A DNA stretch of 64,000 bases from positions 7,316,001 to 7,380,000 of the forward strand of contig NW_027478168.1 in NCBI RefSeq assembly GCF_051020975.1. The letters are read 5' to 3'. The translations under genes were made by a program, and so were the position numbers. This DNA comes from Osmia lignaria lignaria (lineage: Eukaryota > Arthropoda > Insecta > Hymenoptera > Megachilidae). The stretch's first letter is position 1; every line of letters begins with the position of its first letter. Below the pieces are notes generated by a model. The model searched no databases and was not told the origin of the DNA. It saw only the letters and a program-made list of their open reading frames with translations. Shown here piece after piece: positions 23,934 through 38,400 of the stretch.

Positions 23934-26900
23934 TTGCAGATTTATCTCAAGGGAAGGGGCCTAACGGACATATTTCGAGATATTTCTTCTTCTTGTTGTT
24001 CTTCTTCTGCACAGCTAAGCTGGAAGTGGCATTTGCAGCTCGCAATAGTGCAGAGTTTTCTCAAAGAAAGGGGCCACGGTGTTTCTGTATCTCTATTATG
24101 TTGGTGCGGCTTCGGAACTTTTAAATATCTTGATATATCTCGAAAACTACGCTTCTGATCAAAAAATATCATAGAACATAACTTGTAGGAAACATAATTC
24201 TCTACAAAAAAGGTCTCTTAACATTTTGCCATAGCTCGCTTCGTTTCCGAGATAGTTGCAGATTTATCTCAAGGGAAGGGGCCTGACGGACATATTTCGA
24301 GATATTTCTTCTTCTTGTTGTTCTTCTTCTGCACAGCTAAGCTGGAAGTGGCATTTGCAGCTCGCAGTAGTGCAGAGTTATCGCAAAGAAAGGGGCCACG
24401 GTGTTTCTGTATCTCTATTATGTTTGTGCGGCTTCGGAACTTTTAAATATCTTGATATATCTCGAGAACTACGCAATTGATCAAAAAATATCATAGAACA
24501 TAAAAAGTAGGAAACCTAATTTTCTACAAAAAAGGTCTCGTAACATTTTGCCGTAGCTCGCTTCGTTTCCGAGATATTTGCAGATTTATCTCAAGGGAAG
24601 GGGCCTGACGGACATATCTCGAAATATTTCTTATTCTTGTTGTTCTTCTTCTGCACAGCTAAGCTGGAAGTGGCATTTGCAGCTCGCAATAGTGCAGAGT
24701 TATCGCAAAGAAAGGGGCCACGGTGTTTCTGTATCTCTATTATGTTGGTGCGGCTTCGGAACTTTTAAATATCTTGATATATCTCGAGAACTACGCATCT
24801 GATCAAAAAATATCATAGAACATAAAAAGTAGGAAACTTAATTCTCTACAAAAAAGGTCTCTTAACATTTTGCCATAGCTCGCTTCGTTTCCGAGATATT
24901 TGCAGATTTATCTCAAGGGAAGGGGCCTGACGGACATATTTCGAGATATTTCTTCTTCTTGTTGTTCTTCTTCTGCACAGCTAAGCTGGAAGTGGCATTT
25001 GCAGCTCGCAATAGTGCAGAGTTATCGCAAAGAAAGGCGCCACGGTGTTTCTGTATCTCTATTATGTTTGTGCGGCTTCGGAACTTTTAAATATCTTGAT
25101 ATATCCCGAGAACTACGCATCTGATCAAAAAATATCATAGAACATAAAAAGTAGGAAACCTAATTTTCTACAAAAAAGGTCTCGTAACATTTTGCCGTAG
25201 CTCGCTTCGTTTCCGAGATATTTGCAGATTTATCTCAAGGGAAGGGGCCTGACGGACATATTTCGAAATATTTCTTATTCTTGTTGTTCTTCTTCTGCAC
25301 AGCTAAGCTGGAAGTGGCATTTGCAGCTCGCAATAGTGCAGAGTTATCGCAAAGAAAGGGGCCACGGTGTTTCTGTATCTCTATTATGTTTGTGCGGCTT
25401 CGGAACTTTTAAATATCTTGATATATCTCGAGAACTACGCATCTGATCAAAAAATATCATAGAACATAAATTGTAGGAAACATAATTCTCTACAAAAGAG
25501 GTCTCTTAACATTTTGCCATCGCTCGCTTCGTTTCCGAGATATTTGCAGATTTATCTCAAGGGAAGGGGCCTGACGGACATATTTCGAGATATTTCTTCT
25601 TCTTGTTGTTCTTCTTCTGCACAGCTAAACTGGAAGTGGCATTTCCAGCTCGCAATAGTGCAGAGTTATCTCAAAGAAAGGGGCCACGGTGTTTCTGTAT
25701 CTCTATTATGTTGGTGCGGCTTCGGAACTTTTAAATATCTTGATATATCTCGAGAACTACGCATCTGATCAAAAAATATCATAGAACATAAAAAGTAGGA
25801 AACTTAATTCTCTACAAAAAAGGTCTCTTAACATTTTGCCATAGCTCGCTTCGTTTCCGAGATATTTGCAGATTTATCTCAAGGGAAGGGGCCTGACGGA
25901 CATATTTCGTGATATTTCTTCTTCTTGTTGTTCTTCTTCTGCACAGCTAAGCTGGAAGTGGCATTTACAGCTCGCAATAGTGCAGAGTTATCTCAAAGAA
26001 AGGGGCCACGGTGTTTCTGTATCTCTATTATGTTGGTGCGGCTTCGGAACTTTTAAATATCTTGATATATCTCGAGAACTACGCATCTGATCAAAAAATA
26101 TCATAGAACATAAATAGTAGGAAACTTCATTTCCTACAAAAAAGATCTCTTACTATTTTGCCATAGCTCGCATTGTTTCCGAGATATTTGCAGATTTAGC
26201 TCAAGGGAAGGGGCCTGACGGACATATTTCGAGATATTTCTTCTTCTTGTTGTTCTTCTTCTGCACAGCTAAGCTGGAAGTGGCATTTGCAGCTCGCAAT
26301 AGTGCAGAGTTATCTCAAAGAAAGGGGCCACGGTGTTTCTGTATCTCTATTATGTTGGTGCGGCTTCGGAACTTTTAAATATCTCGATATATCTCGAAAA
26401 CTACGCATCTGATCAAAAAATATCATACAACATAAAAAGTAGGAAACTTAATCCTCTACAAAAAAGGTCTCTCAACATTTTGCCATAGCTCGCTTCGTTT
26501 CCGAGATATTTGCAGATTTATCTCAAGGGAAGGGGCCTAACGGACATATTTCGAGATATTTCTTCTTCTTGTTGTTCTTCTTCTGCACAGCTAAGCTGGA
26601 AGTGGCATTTGTAGCTCGCAATAGTGCAGAGTTTTCTCAAAGAAAGGGGCCACGGTGTTTCTGTATCTCTATTATGTTGGTGCGGCTTCGGAACTTTTAA
26701 ATATCCTGATATATCTCGAAAACTACGCTTCTGATCAAAAAATATCATACAACATAAAAAGTAGGAAACTTAATCCTCTACAAAAAAGGTCTCTTAACAT
26801 TTTGCCATAGCTCGCTTCGTTTCCGAGATATTTGCAGATTTATCTCAAGGGAAGGGGCCTAACGGACATATTTCGAGATATTTCTTCTTCTTGTTGTTCT

Positions 26901-28744
26901 TCTTCTGCACAGCTAAGCTGGAAGTGGCATTTGCAGCTCGCAATAGTGCAGAGTTTTCTCAAAGAAAGGGGCCACGGTGTTTCTGTATCTCTATTATGTT
27001 GGTGCGGCTTCGGAACTTTTAAATATCTTGATATATCTCGAAAACTACGCTTCTGATCAAAAAATATCATAGAACATAACTTGTAGGAAACATAATTCTC
27101 TACAAAAAAGGTCTCTTAACATTTTGCCATAGCTCGCTTCGTTTCCGAGATAGTTGCAGATTTATCTCAAGGGAAGGGGCCTGACGGACATATTTCGAGA
27201 TATTTCTTCTTCTTGTTGTTCTTCTTCTGCACAGCTAAGCTGGAAGTGGCATTTGCAGCTCGCAGTAGTGCAGAGTTATCGCAAAGAAAGGGGCCACGGT
27301 GTTTCTGTATCTCTATTATGTTTGTGCGGCTTCGGAACTTTTAAATATCTTGATATATCTCGAGAACTACGCAATTGATCAAAAAATATCATAGAACATA
27401 AAAAGTAGGAAACCTAATTTTCTACAAAAAAGGTCTCGTAACATTTTGCCGTAGCTCGCTTCGTTTCCGAGATATTTGCAGATTTATCTCAAGGGAAGGG
27501 GCCTGACGGACATATTTCGAAATATTTCTTATTCTTGTTGTTCTTCTTCTGCACAGCTAAGCTGGAAGTGGCATTTGCAGCTCGCAATAGTGCAGAGTTA
27601 TCGCAAAGAAAGGGGCCACGGTGTTTCTGTATCTCTATTATGTTTGTGCGACTTCGGAACTTTTAAATATCTTGATATATCTCGAGAACTACGCATCTGA
27701 TCAAAAAATATCATAGAACATAAATTGTAGGAAACATAATTCTCTACAAAAGAGGTCTCTTAACATTTTGCCATAGCTCGCTTCGTTTCCGAGATATTTG
27801 CAGATTTATCTCAAGGGAAGGGGCCTGACGGACATATTTCGAGATATTTCTTCTTCTTGTTGTTCTTCTTCTGCACAGCTAAACTGGAAGTGGCATTTCC
27901 AGCTCGCAATAGTGCAGAGTTATCTCAAAGAAAGGGGCCACGGTGTTTCTGTATCTCTATTATGTTGGTGCGGCTTCGGAACTTTTAAATATCTTGATAT
28001 ATCTCGAGAACTACGCATCTGATCAAAAAATATCATAGAACATAAAAAGTAGGAAACTTAATTCTCTACAAAAAAGGTCTCTTAACATTTTGCCATAGCT
28101 CGCTTCGTTTCCGAGATATTTGCAGATTTATCTCAAGGGAAGGGGCCTGACGGACATATTTCGTGATATTTCTTCTTCTTGTTGTTCTTCTTCTGCACAG
28201 CTAAGCTGGAAGTGGCATTTACAGCTCGCAATAGTGCAGAGTTATCTCAAAGAAAGGGGCCACGGTGTTTCTGTATCTCTATTATGTTGGTGCGGCTTCG
28301 GAACTTTTAAATATCTTGATATATCTCGAGAACTACGCATCTGATCAAAAAATATCATAGAACATAAATAGTAGGAAACTTAATTTCCTACAAAAAAGAT
28401 CTCTTACTATTTTGCCATAGCTCGCATTGTTTCCGAGATATTTGCAGATTTAGCTCAAGGGAAGGGGCCTGACGGACATATTTCGAGATATTTCTTCTTC
28501 TTGTTGTTCTTCTTCTGCACAGCTAAGCTGGAAGTGGCATTTGCAGCTCGCAATAGTGCAGAGTTTTCTCAAAGAAAGGGGCCACGGTGTTTCTGTATCT
28601 CTATTATGTTGGTGCGGCTTCGGAACTTTTAAATATCTTGATATATCTCGAGAACTACGCAATTGATCAAAAAATATCATAGAACATAAAAAGTAGGAAA
28701 CCTAATTTTCTACAAAAAAGGTCTCGTAACATTTTGCCGTAGCT
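23934..28744. repeat. Transition region with the first domain-2 subfamilies
   Basis: The monomer types appear in the order TTTTCTC (23934), GCAGTAG with CAATTGATC (24256), AAATATTTCTTATTC (24578), TCGCAAAG (24900), the TTATTC type again (25222), CATTTCC (25544), TTTACAG with CGTGATATT (25866), GATTTAGCTC (26188), then two TTTTCTC monomers (26510, 26832). Part of this order returns from 26832. CAATTGATC occurs at 24475, 27373 and 28661. The stretch 26832-28119 is a diverged relative of 30052-31339 at 3220 bp spacing. Confidence 0.75.
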
Positions 28745-31700
28745 CGCTTCGTTTCCGAGATATTTGCAGATTTATCTCAAGGGAAGGGGCCTGACGGACA
28801 TATTTCGAAATATTTCTTATTCTTGTTGTTCTTCTTCTGCACAGCTAAGCTGGAAGTGGCATTTGCAGCTCGCAATAGTGCAGAGTTATCGCAAAGAAAG
28901 GGGCCACGGTGTTTCTGTATCTCTATTATGTTTGTGCGGCTTCGGAACTTTTAAATATCTTGATATATCTCGAGAACTACGCATCTGATCAAAAAATATC
29001 ATAGAACATAAATTGTAGGAAACATAATTCTCTACAAAAGAGGTCTCTTAACATTTTGCCATCGCTCGCTTCGTTTCCGAGATATTTGCAGATTTATCTC
29101 AAGGGAAGGGGCCTGACGGACATATTTCGAGATATTTCTTCTTCTTGTTGTTCTTCTTCTGCACAGCTAAACTGGAAGTGGCATTTCCAGCTCGCAATAG
29201 TGCAGAGTTATCTCAAAGAAAGGGGCCACGGTGTTTCTGTATCTCTATTATGTTGGTGCGGCTTCGGAACTTTTAAATATCTTGATATATCTCGAGAACT
29301 ACGCATCTGATCAAAAAATATCATAGAACATAAAAAGTAGGAAACTTAATTCTCTACAAAAAAGGTCTCTTAACATTTTGCCATAGCTCGCTTCGTTTCC
29401 GAGATATTTGCAGATTTATCTCAAGGGAAGGGGCCTGACGGACATATTTCGTGATATTTCTTCTTCTTGTTGTTCTTCTTCTGCACAGCTAAGCTGGAAG
29501 TGGCATTTACAGCTCGCAATAGTGCAGAGTTATCTCAAAGAAAGGGGCCACGGTGTTTCTGTATCTCTATTATGTTGGTGCGGCTTCGGAACTTTTAAAT
29601 ATCTTGATATATCTCGAGAACTACGCATCTGATCAAAAAATATCATAGAACATAAATAGTAGGAAACTTAATTTCCTACAAAAAAGATCTCTTACTATTT
29701 TGCCATAGCTCGCATTGTTTCCGAGATATTTGCAGATTTAGCTCAAGGGAAGGGGCCTGACGGACATATTTCGAGATATTTCTTCTTCTTGTTGTTCTTC
29801 TTCTGCACAGCTAAGCTGGAAGTGGCATTTGCAGCTCGCAATAGTGCAGAGTTTTCTCAAAGAAAGGGGCCACGGTGTTTCTGTATCTCTATTATGTTGG
29901 TGCGGCTTCGGAACTTTTAAATATCTTGATATATCTCGAAAACTACGCTTCTGATCAAAAAATATCATACAACATAAAAAGTAGGAAACTTAATCCTCTA
30001 CAAAAAACGTCTCTTAACATTTTGCCATAGCTCGCTTCGTTTCCGAGATATTTGCAGATTTATCTCAAGGGAAGGGGCCTAACGGACATATTTCGAGATA
30101 TTTCTTCTTCTTGTTGTTCTTCTTCTGCACAGCTAAGCTGGAAGTGGCATTTGCAGCTCGCAATAGTGCAGAGTTTTCTCAAAGAAAGGGGCCACGGTGT
30201 TACTGTATCTCTATTATGTTGGTGCGGCTTCGGAACTTTTAAATATCTTGATATATCTCGAAAACTACGCTTCTGATCAAAAAATATCATAGAACATAAC
30301 TTGTAGGAAACATAATTCTCTACAAAAAAGGTCTCTTAACATTTTGCCATAGCTCGCTTCGTTTCCGAGATAGTTGCAGATTTATCTCAAGGGAAGGGGC
30401 CTGACGGACATATTTCGAGATATTTCTTCTTCTTGTTGTTCTTCTTCTGCACAGCTAAGCTGGAAGTGGCATTTGCAGCTCGCAGTAGTGCAGAGTTATC
30501 GCAAAGAAAGGGGCCACGGTGTTTCTGTATCTCTATTATGTTTGTGCGGCTTCGGAACTTTTAAATATCTTGATATATCTCGAGAACTACGCAATTGATC
30601 AAAAAATATCATAGAACATAAAAAGTAGGAAACCTAATTTTCTACAAAAAAGGTCTCGTAACATTTTGCCGTAGCTCGCTTCGTTTCCGAGATATTTGCA
30701 GATTTATCTCAAGGGAAGGGGCCTGACGGACATATTTCGAAATATTTCTTATTCTTGTTGTTCTTCTTCTGCACAGCTAAGCTGGAAGTGGCATTTGCAG
30801 CTCGCAATAGTGCAGAGTTATCGCAAAGAAAGGGGCCACGGTGTTTCTGTATCTCTATTATGTTTGTGCGGCTTCGGAACTTTTAAATATCTTGATATAT
30901 CTCGAGAACTACGCATCTGATCAAAAAATATCATAGAACATAAATTGTAGGAAACATAATTCTCTACAAAAGAGGTCTCTTAACATTTTGCCATAGCTCG
31001 CTTCGTTTCCGAGATATTTGCAGATTTATCTCAAGGGAAGGGGCCTGACGGACATATTTCGAGATATTTCCTCTTCTTGTTGTTCTTCTTCTGCACAGCT
31101 AAACTGGAAGTGGCATTTCCAGCTCGCAATAGTGCAGAGTTATCTCAAAGAAAGGGGCCACGGTGTTTCTGTATCTCTATTATGTTGGTGCGGCTTCGGA
31201 ACTTTTAAATATCTTGATATATCTCGAGAACTACGCATCTGATCAAAAAATATCATAGAACATAAAAAGTAGGAAACTTAATTCTCTACAAAAAAGGTCT
31301 CTTAACATTTTGCCATAGCTCGCTTCGTTTCCGAGATATTTGCAGATTTATCTCAAGGGAAGGGGCCTGACGGACATATTTCGAGATATTTCTTCTTCTT
31401 GTTGTTCTTGTTCTGCACAGCTAAGCTGGAAGTGGCATTTGCAGCTCGCAATAGTGCAGAGTTATCGCAAAGAAAGGGGCCACGGTGTTTCTGTATCTCT
31501 ATTATGTTTGTGCGGCTTCGGAACTTTTAAATATCTTGATATATCTCGAGAACTACGCATCTGATCAAAAAATATCATAGAACATAAAAAGTAGGAAACC
31601 TAATTTTCTACAAAAAAGGTCTCTTAACATTTTGCCGTAGCTCGCTTCGTTTCCGAGATATTTGCAGATTTATCTCAAGGGAAGGGGCCTGACGGACATA

Positions 31701-34700
31701 TTTCGAGATATTTCTTCTTCTTGTTGTTCTTCTTCTGCACAGCTAAACTGGAAGTGGCATTTCCAGCTCGCAATAGTGCAGAGTTATCTCAAAGAAAGGG
31801 GCCACGGTGTTTCTGTATCTCTATTATGTTGGTGCGGCTTCGGAACTTTTAAATATCTTGATATATCTCGAGAACTACGCATCTGATCAAAAAATATCAT
31901 AGAACATAAAAAGTAGGAAACTTAATTCTCTACAAAAAAGGTCTCTTAACATTTTGCCATAGCTCGCTTCGTTTCCGAGATATTTGCAGATTTATCTCAA
32001 GGGAAGGGGCCTGACGGACATATTTCGAAATATTTCTTATTCTTGTTGTTCTTCTTCTGCACAGCTAAGCTGGAAGTGGCATTTGCAGCTCGCAATAGTG
32101 CAGAGTTATCGCAAAGAAAGGGGCCACGGTGTTTCTGTATCTCTATTATGTTTGTGCGGCTTCGGAACTTTTAAATATCTTGATATATCTCGAGAACTAC
32201 GCATCTGATCAAAAAATATCATAGAACATAAATTGTAGGAAACATAATTCTCTACAAAAGAGGTCTCTTAACATTTTGCCATCGCTCGCTTCGTTTCCGA
32301 GATATTTGCAGATTTATCTCAAGGGAAGGGGCCTGACGGACATATTTCGAGATATTTCTTCTTCTTGTTGTTCTTCTTCTGCACAGCTAAACTGGAAGTG
32401 GCATTTCCAGCTCGCAATAGTGCAGAGTTATCTCAAAGAAAGGGGCCACGGTGTTTCTGTATCTCTATTATGTTGGTGCGGCTTCGGAACTTTTAAATAT
32501 CTTGATATATCTCGAGAACTACGCATCTGATCAAAAAATATCATAGAACATAAAAAGTAGGAAACTTAATTCTCTACAAAAAAGGTCTCTTAACATTTTG
32601 CCATAGCTCGCTTCGTTTCCGAGATATTTGCAGATTTATCTCAAGGGAAGGGGCCTGACGGACATATTTCGTGATATTTCTTCTTCTTGTTGTTCTTCTT
32701 CTGCACAGCTAAGCTGGAAGTGGCATTTACAGCTCGCAATAGTGCAGAGTTATCTCAAAGAAAGGGGCCACGGTGTTTCTGTATCTCTATTATGTTGGTG
32801 CGGCTTCGGAACTTTTAAATATCTTGATATATCTCGAGAACTACGCATCTGATCAAAAAATATCATAGAACATAAATAGTAGGAAACTTAATTTCCTACA
32901 AAAAAGATCTCTTACTATTTTGCCATAGCTCGCATTGTTTCCGAGATATTTGCAGATTTAGCTCAAGGGAAGGGGCCTGACGGACATATTTCGAGATATT
33001 TCTTCTTCTTGTTGTTCTTCTTCTGCACAGCTAAGCTGGAAGTGGCATTTGCAGCTCGCAATAGTGCAGAGTTTTCTCAAAGAAAGGGGCCACGGTGTTT
33101 CTGTATCTCTATTATGTTGGTGCGGCTTCGGAACTTTTAAATATCTTGATATATCTCGAAAACTACGCTTCTGATCAAAAAATATCATACAACATAAAAA
33201 GTAGGAAACTTAATCCTCTACAAAAAACGTCTCTTAACATTTTGCCATAGCTCGCTTCGTTTCCGAGATATTTGCAGATTTATCTCAAGGGAAGGGGCCT
33301 AACGGACATATTTCGAGATATTTCTTCTTCTTGTTGTTCTTCTTCTGCACAGCTAAGCTGGAAGTGGCATTTGCAGCTCGCAATAGTGCAGAGTTTTCTC
33401 AAAGAAAGGGGCCACGGTGTTACTGTATCTCTATTATGTTGGTGCGGCTTCGGAACTTTTAAATATCTTGATATATCTCGAAAACTACGCTTCTGATCAA
33501 AAAATATCATAGAACATAACTTGTAGGAAACATAATTCTCTACAAAAAAGGTCTCTTAACATTTTGCCATAGCTCGCTTCGTTTCCGAGATAGTTGCAGA
33601 TTTATCTCAAGGGAAGGGGCCTGACGGACATATTTCGAGATATTTCTTCTTCTTGTTGTTCTTCTTCTGCACAGCTAAGCTGGAAGTGGCATTTGCAGCT
33701 CGCAGTAGTGCAGAGTTATCGCAAAGAAAGGGGCCACGGTGTTTCTGTATCTCTATTATGTTTGTGCGGCTTCGGAACTTTTAAATATCTTGATATATCT
33801 CGAGAACTACGCAATTGATCAAAAAATATCATAGAACATAAAAAGTAGGAAACCTAATTTTCTACAAAAAAGGTCTCGTAACATTTTGCCGTAGCTCGCT
33901 TCGTTTCCGAGATATTTGCAGATTTATCTCAAGGGAAGGGGCCTGACGGACATATTTCGAAATATTTCTTATTCTTGTTGTTCTTCTTCTGCACAGCTAA
34001 GCTGGAAGTGGCATTTGCAGCTCGCAATAGTGCAGAGTTATCGCAAAGAAAGGGGCCACGGTGTTTCTGTATCTCTATTATGTTTGTGCGGCTTCGGAAC
34101 TTTTAAATATCTTGATATATCTCGAGAACTACGCATCTGATCAAAAAATATCATAGAACATAAATTGTAGGAAACATAATTCTCTACAAAAGAGGTCTCT
34201 TAACATTTTGCCATAGCTCGCTTCGTTTCCGAGATATTTGCAGATTTATCTCAAGGGAAGGGGCCTGACGGACATATTTCGAGATATTTCCTCTTCTTGT
34301 TGTTCTTCTTCTGCACAGCTAAACTGGAAGTGGCATTTCCAGCTCGCAATAGTGCAGAGTTATCTCAAAGAAAGGGGCCACGGTGTTTCTGTATCTCTAT
34401 TATGTTGGTGCGGCTTCGGAACTTTTAAATATCTTGATATATCTCGAGAACTACGCATCTGATCAAAAAATATCATAGAACATAAAAAGTAGGAAACTTA
34501 ATTCTCTACAAAAAAGGTCTCTTAACATTTTGCCATAGCTCGCTTCGTTTCCGAGATATTTGCAGATTTATCTCAAGGGAAGGGGCCTGACGGACATATT
34601 TCGAGATATTTCTTCTTCTTGTTGTTCTTGTTCTGCACAGCTAAGCTGGAAGTGGCATTTGCAGCTCGCAATAGTGCAGAGTTATCGCAAAGAAAGGGGC

Positions 34701-34924
34701 CACGGTGTTTCTGTATCTCTATTATGTTTGTGCGGCTTCGGAACTTTTAAATATCTTGATATATCTCGAGAACTACGCATCTGATCAAAAAATATCATAG
34801 AACATAAAAAGTAGGAAACCTAATTTTCTACAAAAAAGGTCTCTTAACATTTTGCCGTAGCTCGCTTCGTTTCCGAGATATTTGCAGATTTATCTCAAGG
34901 GAAGGGGCCTGACGGACATATTTC
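28745..34924. repeat. Ten-monomer duplication (3220 bp)
   Basis: About 28745-31704 matches about 31965-34924 at a spacing of 3220 bp (10 x 322). Shared rare variants include GCCATCGCTCGC (29061 and 32281), CAAAAAACGTCTC (near 30002 and 33222), GTGTTACTG (30198 and 33418), TTTCCTCTTC (31068 and 34288) and TTCTTGTTCTGC (31406 and 34626). No difference was noticed inside. The match begins after GCCGTAGC against GCCATAGC upstream, and ends where 31686 onward reads TTTCGAGATATTTCTTC and 34906 onward reads TTTCGAAATATTTCTTATTC. Confidence 0.85.
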
Positions 34925-35429
34925 GAAATATTTCTTATTCTTGTTGTTCTTCTTCTGCACAGCTAAGCTGGAAGTGGCATTTGCAGCTCGCAATAGTGCA
35001 GAGTTATCTCAAAGAAAGGGGCCACGGTGTTTCTGTACCTCTATTATGTTGGTGCGGCTTCGGAACTTTTAAATATCTCGATATATCTCGAAAACTACGC
35101 TTCTGATCAAAAAATACCATAGAACATAGCTTGTAGGAAACATAATTCTCTACAAAAAAGGTCTCTTAACATTTTGCCATAGCTCGCTTCGTTTCCGAGA
35201 TAGTTGCAGATTTATCTCAAGGGAAGGGGCCTGACGGACATATTTCGAGATATTTCTTCTTCTTGTTGTTCTTCTTCTGCACAGCTAAGCTGGAAGTGGC
35301 ATTTGCAGCTCGCAATAGTGCAGAGTTATCTCAAAGAAAGGGGCCACGGTGTTTCTGTATCTCTATTATGTTGGTGCGGCTTCGGAACTTTTAAATATCT
35401 CGATATATCTCGAGAACTACGCATCTGAT

Positions 35430-38400
35430 CAAAAAATATCATAGAACATAAATAGTAGGAAACTTAATTTCCTACAAAAAAGATCTCTTACTATTTTGCC
35501 ATAGCTCGCATTGTTTCCGAGATATTTGCAGATTTATCTCAAGGGAAGGGGCCTGACGGACATATTTCGAGATATTTCTTCTTCTTGTTGTTCTTCTTCT
35601 GCACAGCTAAGCTGGAAGTGGCATTTGCAGCTCGCAATAGTGCAGAGTTATCTCAAAGAAAGGGGCCACGTGTTTCTGTATCTCTATTATGTTGGTGCCG
35701 CTTCGGAACTTTTAAATATCTCGATATATCTCGAAAACTACGCTTCTGATCAAAAAATACCATAGAACATAGCTTGTAGGAAACATAATTCTCTACAAAA
35801 AAGGTCTCTTAACATTTTGCCATAGCTCGCTTCGTTTCCGAGATAGTTGCAGATTTATCTCAAGGGAAGGGGCCTGACGGACATATTTCGAGATATTTCT
35901 TCTTCTTGTTGTTCTTCTTCTGCACAGCTAAGCTGGCAGTGGCATTTGCAGCTCGCAATAGTGCAGAGTTATCTCAAAGAAAGGGGCCACGGTGTTTCTG
36001 TATCTCTATTATGTTGGTGCGGCTTCGGAACTTTTAAATATCTCGATATATCTCGAGAACTACGCATCTGATCAAAAAATATCATAGAACATAAAAAGTG
36101 GGAAACTTAATTCTCTACAAATAAGGTCTCTTAACATTTTACCATAGCTCGCTTCGTTTCCGAGATATTTGCAGATTTATCTCAAGGGAAGGGGCCTGAC
36201 GGACATATTTCGAGATATTTCTTCTTCTTGTTGTTCTTCTTCTGCACAGCTAAGCTGGAAGTGGCATTTGCAGCTCGCAATAGTGCAGAGTTATCGCAAA
36301 GAAAGGGGCCACGGTGTTTCTGTATCTCTATTATGTTTGTGCGGCTTCGGAACTTTTAAATATCTTGATATATCTCGAGAACTACGCATCTGATCAAAAA
36401 ATATCATAGAACATAAAAAGTAGGAAACCTAATTTTCTACAAAAAAGGTCTCTTAACATTTTGCCGTAGCTCGCTTAGTTTCCGAGATATTTGCAGATTT
36501 ATCTCAAGGGAAGGGGCCTGACGGACATATTTCGAAATATTTCTTATTCTTGTTGTTCTTCTTCTGCACAGCTAAGCTGGAAGTGGCATTTGCAGCTCGC
36601 AATAGTGCAGAGTTATCTCAAAGAAAAGGGCCACGTGTTTCTGTATCTCTATTATGTTGGTGCGGCTTCGGAACTTTTAAATATCTCGATATATCTCGAA
36701 AACTACGCTTCTGATCAAAAAATACCATAGAACATAGCTTGTAGGAAACATAATTCTCTACAAAAAAGGTCTCTTAACATTTTGCCATAGCTCGCTTCGT
36801 TTCCGAGATAGTTGCAGATTTATCTCAAGGGAAGGGGCCTGACGGACATATTTCGAGATATTTCTTCTTCTTGTTGTTCTTCTTCTGCACAGCTAAGCTG
36901 GAAGTGGCATTTGCAGCTCGCAATAGTGCAGAGTTATCTCAATGAAAGGGGCCACGGTGTTTCTGTATCTCTATTATGTTGGTGCGGCTTCGGAACTTTT
37001 AAATATCTCGATATATCTCGAGAACTACGCATCTGATCAAAAAATATCATAGAACATAAAAAGTAGGAAACCTAATTTTCTACAAAAAAGGTCTCTTAAC
37101 ATTTTGCCATAGCTCGCTTCGTTTCCGAGATATTTGCAGATTTATCTCAAGGGAAGGGGCCTGACGGACATATTTCGAGATATTTCTTCTTCTTGTTGTT
37201 CTTCTTCTGCACAGCTAAGCTGGAAGTGGCATTTGCAGCTCGCAATAGTGCAGAGTTATCTCAAAGAAAGGGGCCACGGTGTTTCTGTATCTCTATTATG
37301 GTGGTGCGGCTTCGGAACTTTTAAATATCTTGATATATCTCGAGAACTACGCATCTGATCAAAAAATATCATAGAACATAAATTGTAGGAAACATAATTC
37401 TCTACAAAAAAGGTCTCTTAACATTTTGCCATAGCTTGCTTCATTTCCGAGATATTTGCAGATATATCTCAAGGGAAGGGGCCTGACGGACATATTTCGA
37501 GATATTTCTTCTTCTTGTTGTTCTTCTTCTGCACAGCTAAGCTGTAAGTGGCATTTGCAGCTCGCAATAGTGCAGAGTTATCTCAAAGAAAGGGGCCACG
37601 GTGTTTCTGTATCTCTATTATGGTGGTGCGGCTTCGGAACTTTTAAATATCTTGATATATCTCGAGAACTACGCATCTGATCAAAAAATATCATAGAACA
37701 TAAAAAGTAGGAAACTTAATTCTCTACAAAAAAGGTCTCTTAACATTTTGCCATAGCTCGCTTCGTTTCCGAGATATTTGCAGATATATCTCAAGGGAAG
37801 GGGCCTGACGGACATATTTCGAGATATTTCTTCTTCTTGTTGTTCTTCTTCTGCACAGCTAAGCTGGAAGTGGCATTTACAGCTCGCAATAGTGCAGAGT
37901 TATCGCAAAGAAAGGGGCCACGCTGTTTCTGTATCTCTATTATGTTGGTGCGGCTTCGGAACTTTTAAATATCTTGATATATCTCGAAAACTACGCTTCT
38001 GATCAAAAAATATCATACAACATAAAAAGTAGGAAACTTAATCCTCTACAAAAAAGGTCTCTTAACATTTTGCCATAGCTCGCTTCGTTTCCGAGATATT
38101 TGCAGATTTATCTCAAGGGAAGGGGCCTAACGGACATATTTCGAGATATTTCTTCTTCTTGTTGTTCTTCTTCTGCACAGCTAAGCTGGAAGTGGCATTT
38201 GCAGCTCGCAATAGTGCAGAGTTTTCTCAAAGAAAGGGGCCACGGTGTTTCTGTATCTCTATTATGTTGGTGCGGCTTCGGAACTTTTAAATATCTTGAT
38301 ATATCTCGAGAACTACGCATCTGATCAAAAAATATCATAGAACATAAATTGTAGGAAACATAATTCTCTACAAAAGAGGTCTCTTAACATTTTGCCATAG

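Noticed and set aside
18600..25683. A complete 11-monomer tandem repeat
   Set aside because: Only about 1.7 kb matches at the 3542 bp spacing; the second half of the would-be repeat (20392-22001) has no matching partner downstream.
25514..25768. Longer 79- to 84-codon variants of the + strand frame
   Set aside because: They arise from single-base changes (CCATAGC to CCATCGC, GCTTCG to GCATTG, or the one-base CACGTG deletion) that move a start or stop; nothing else sets them apart.
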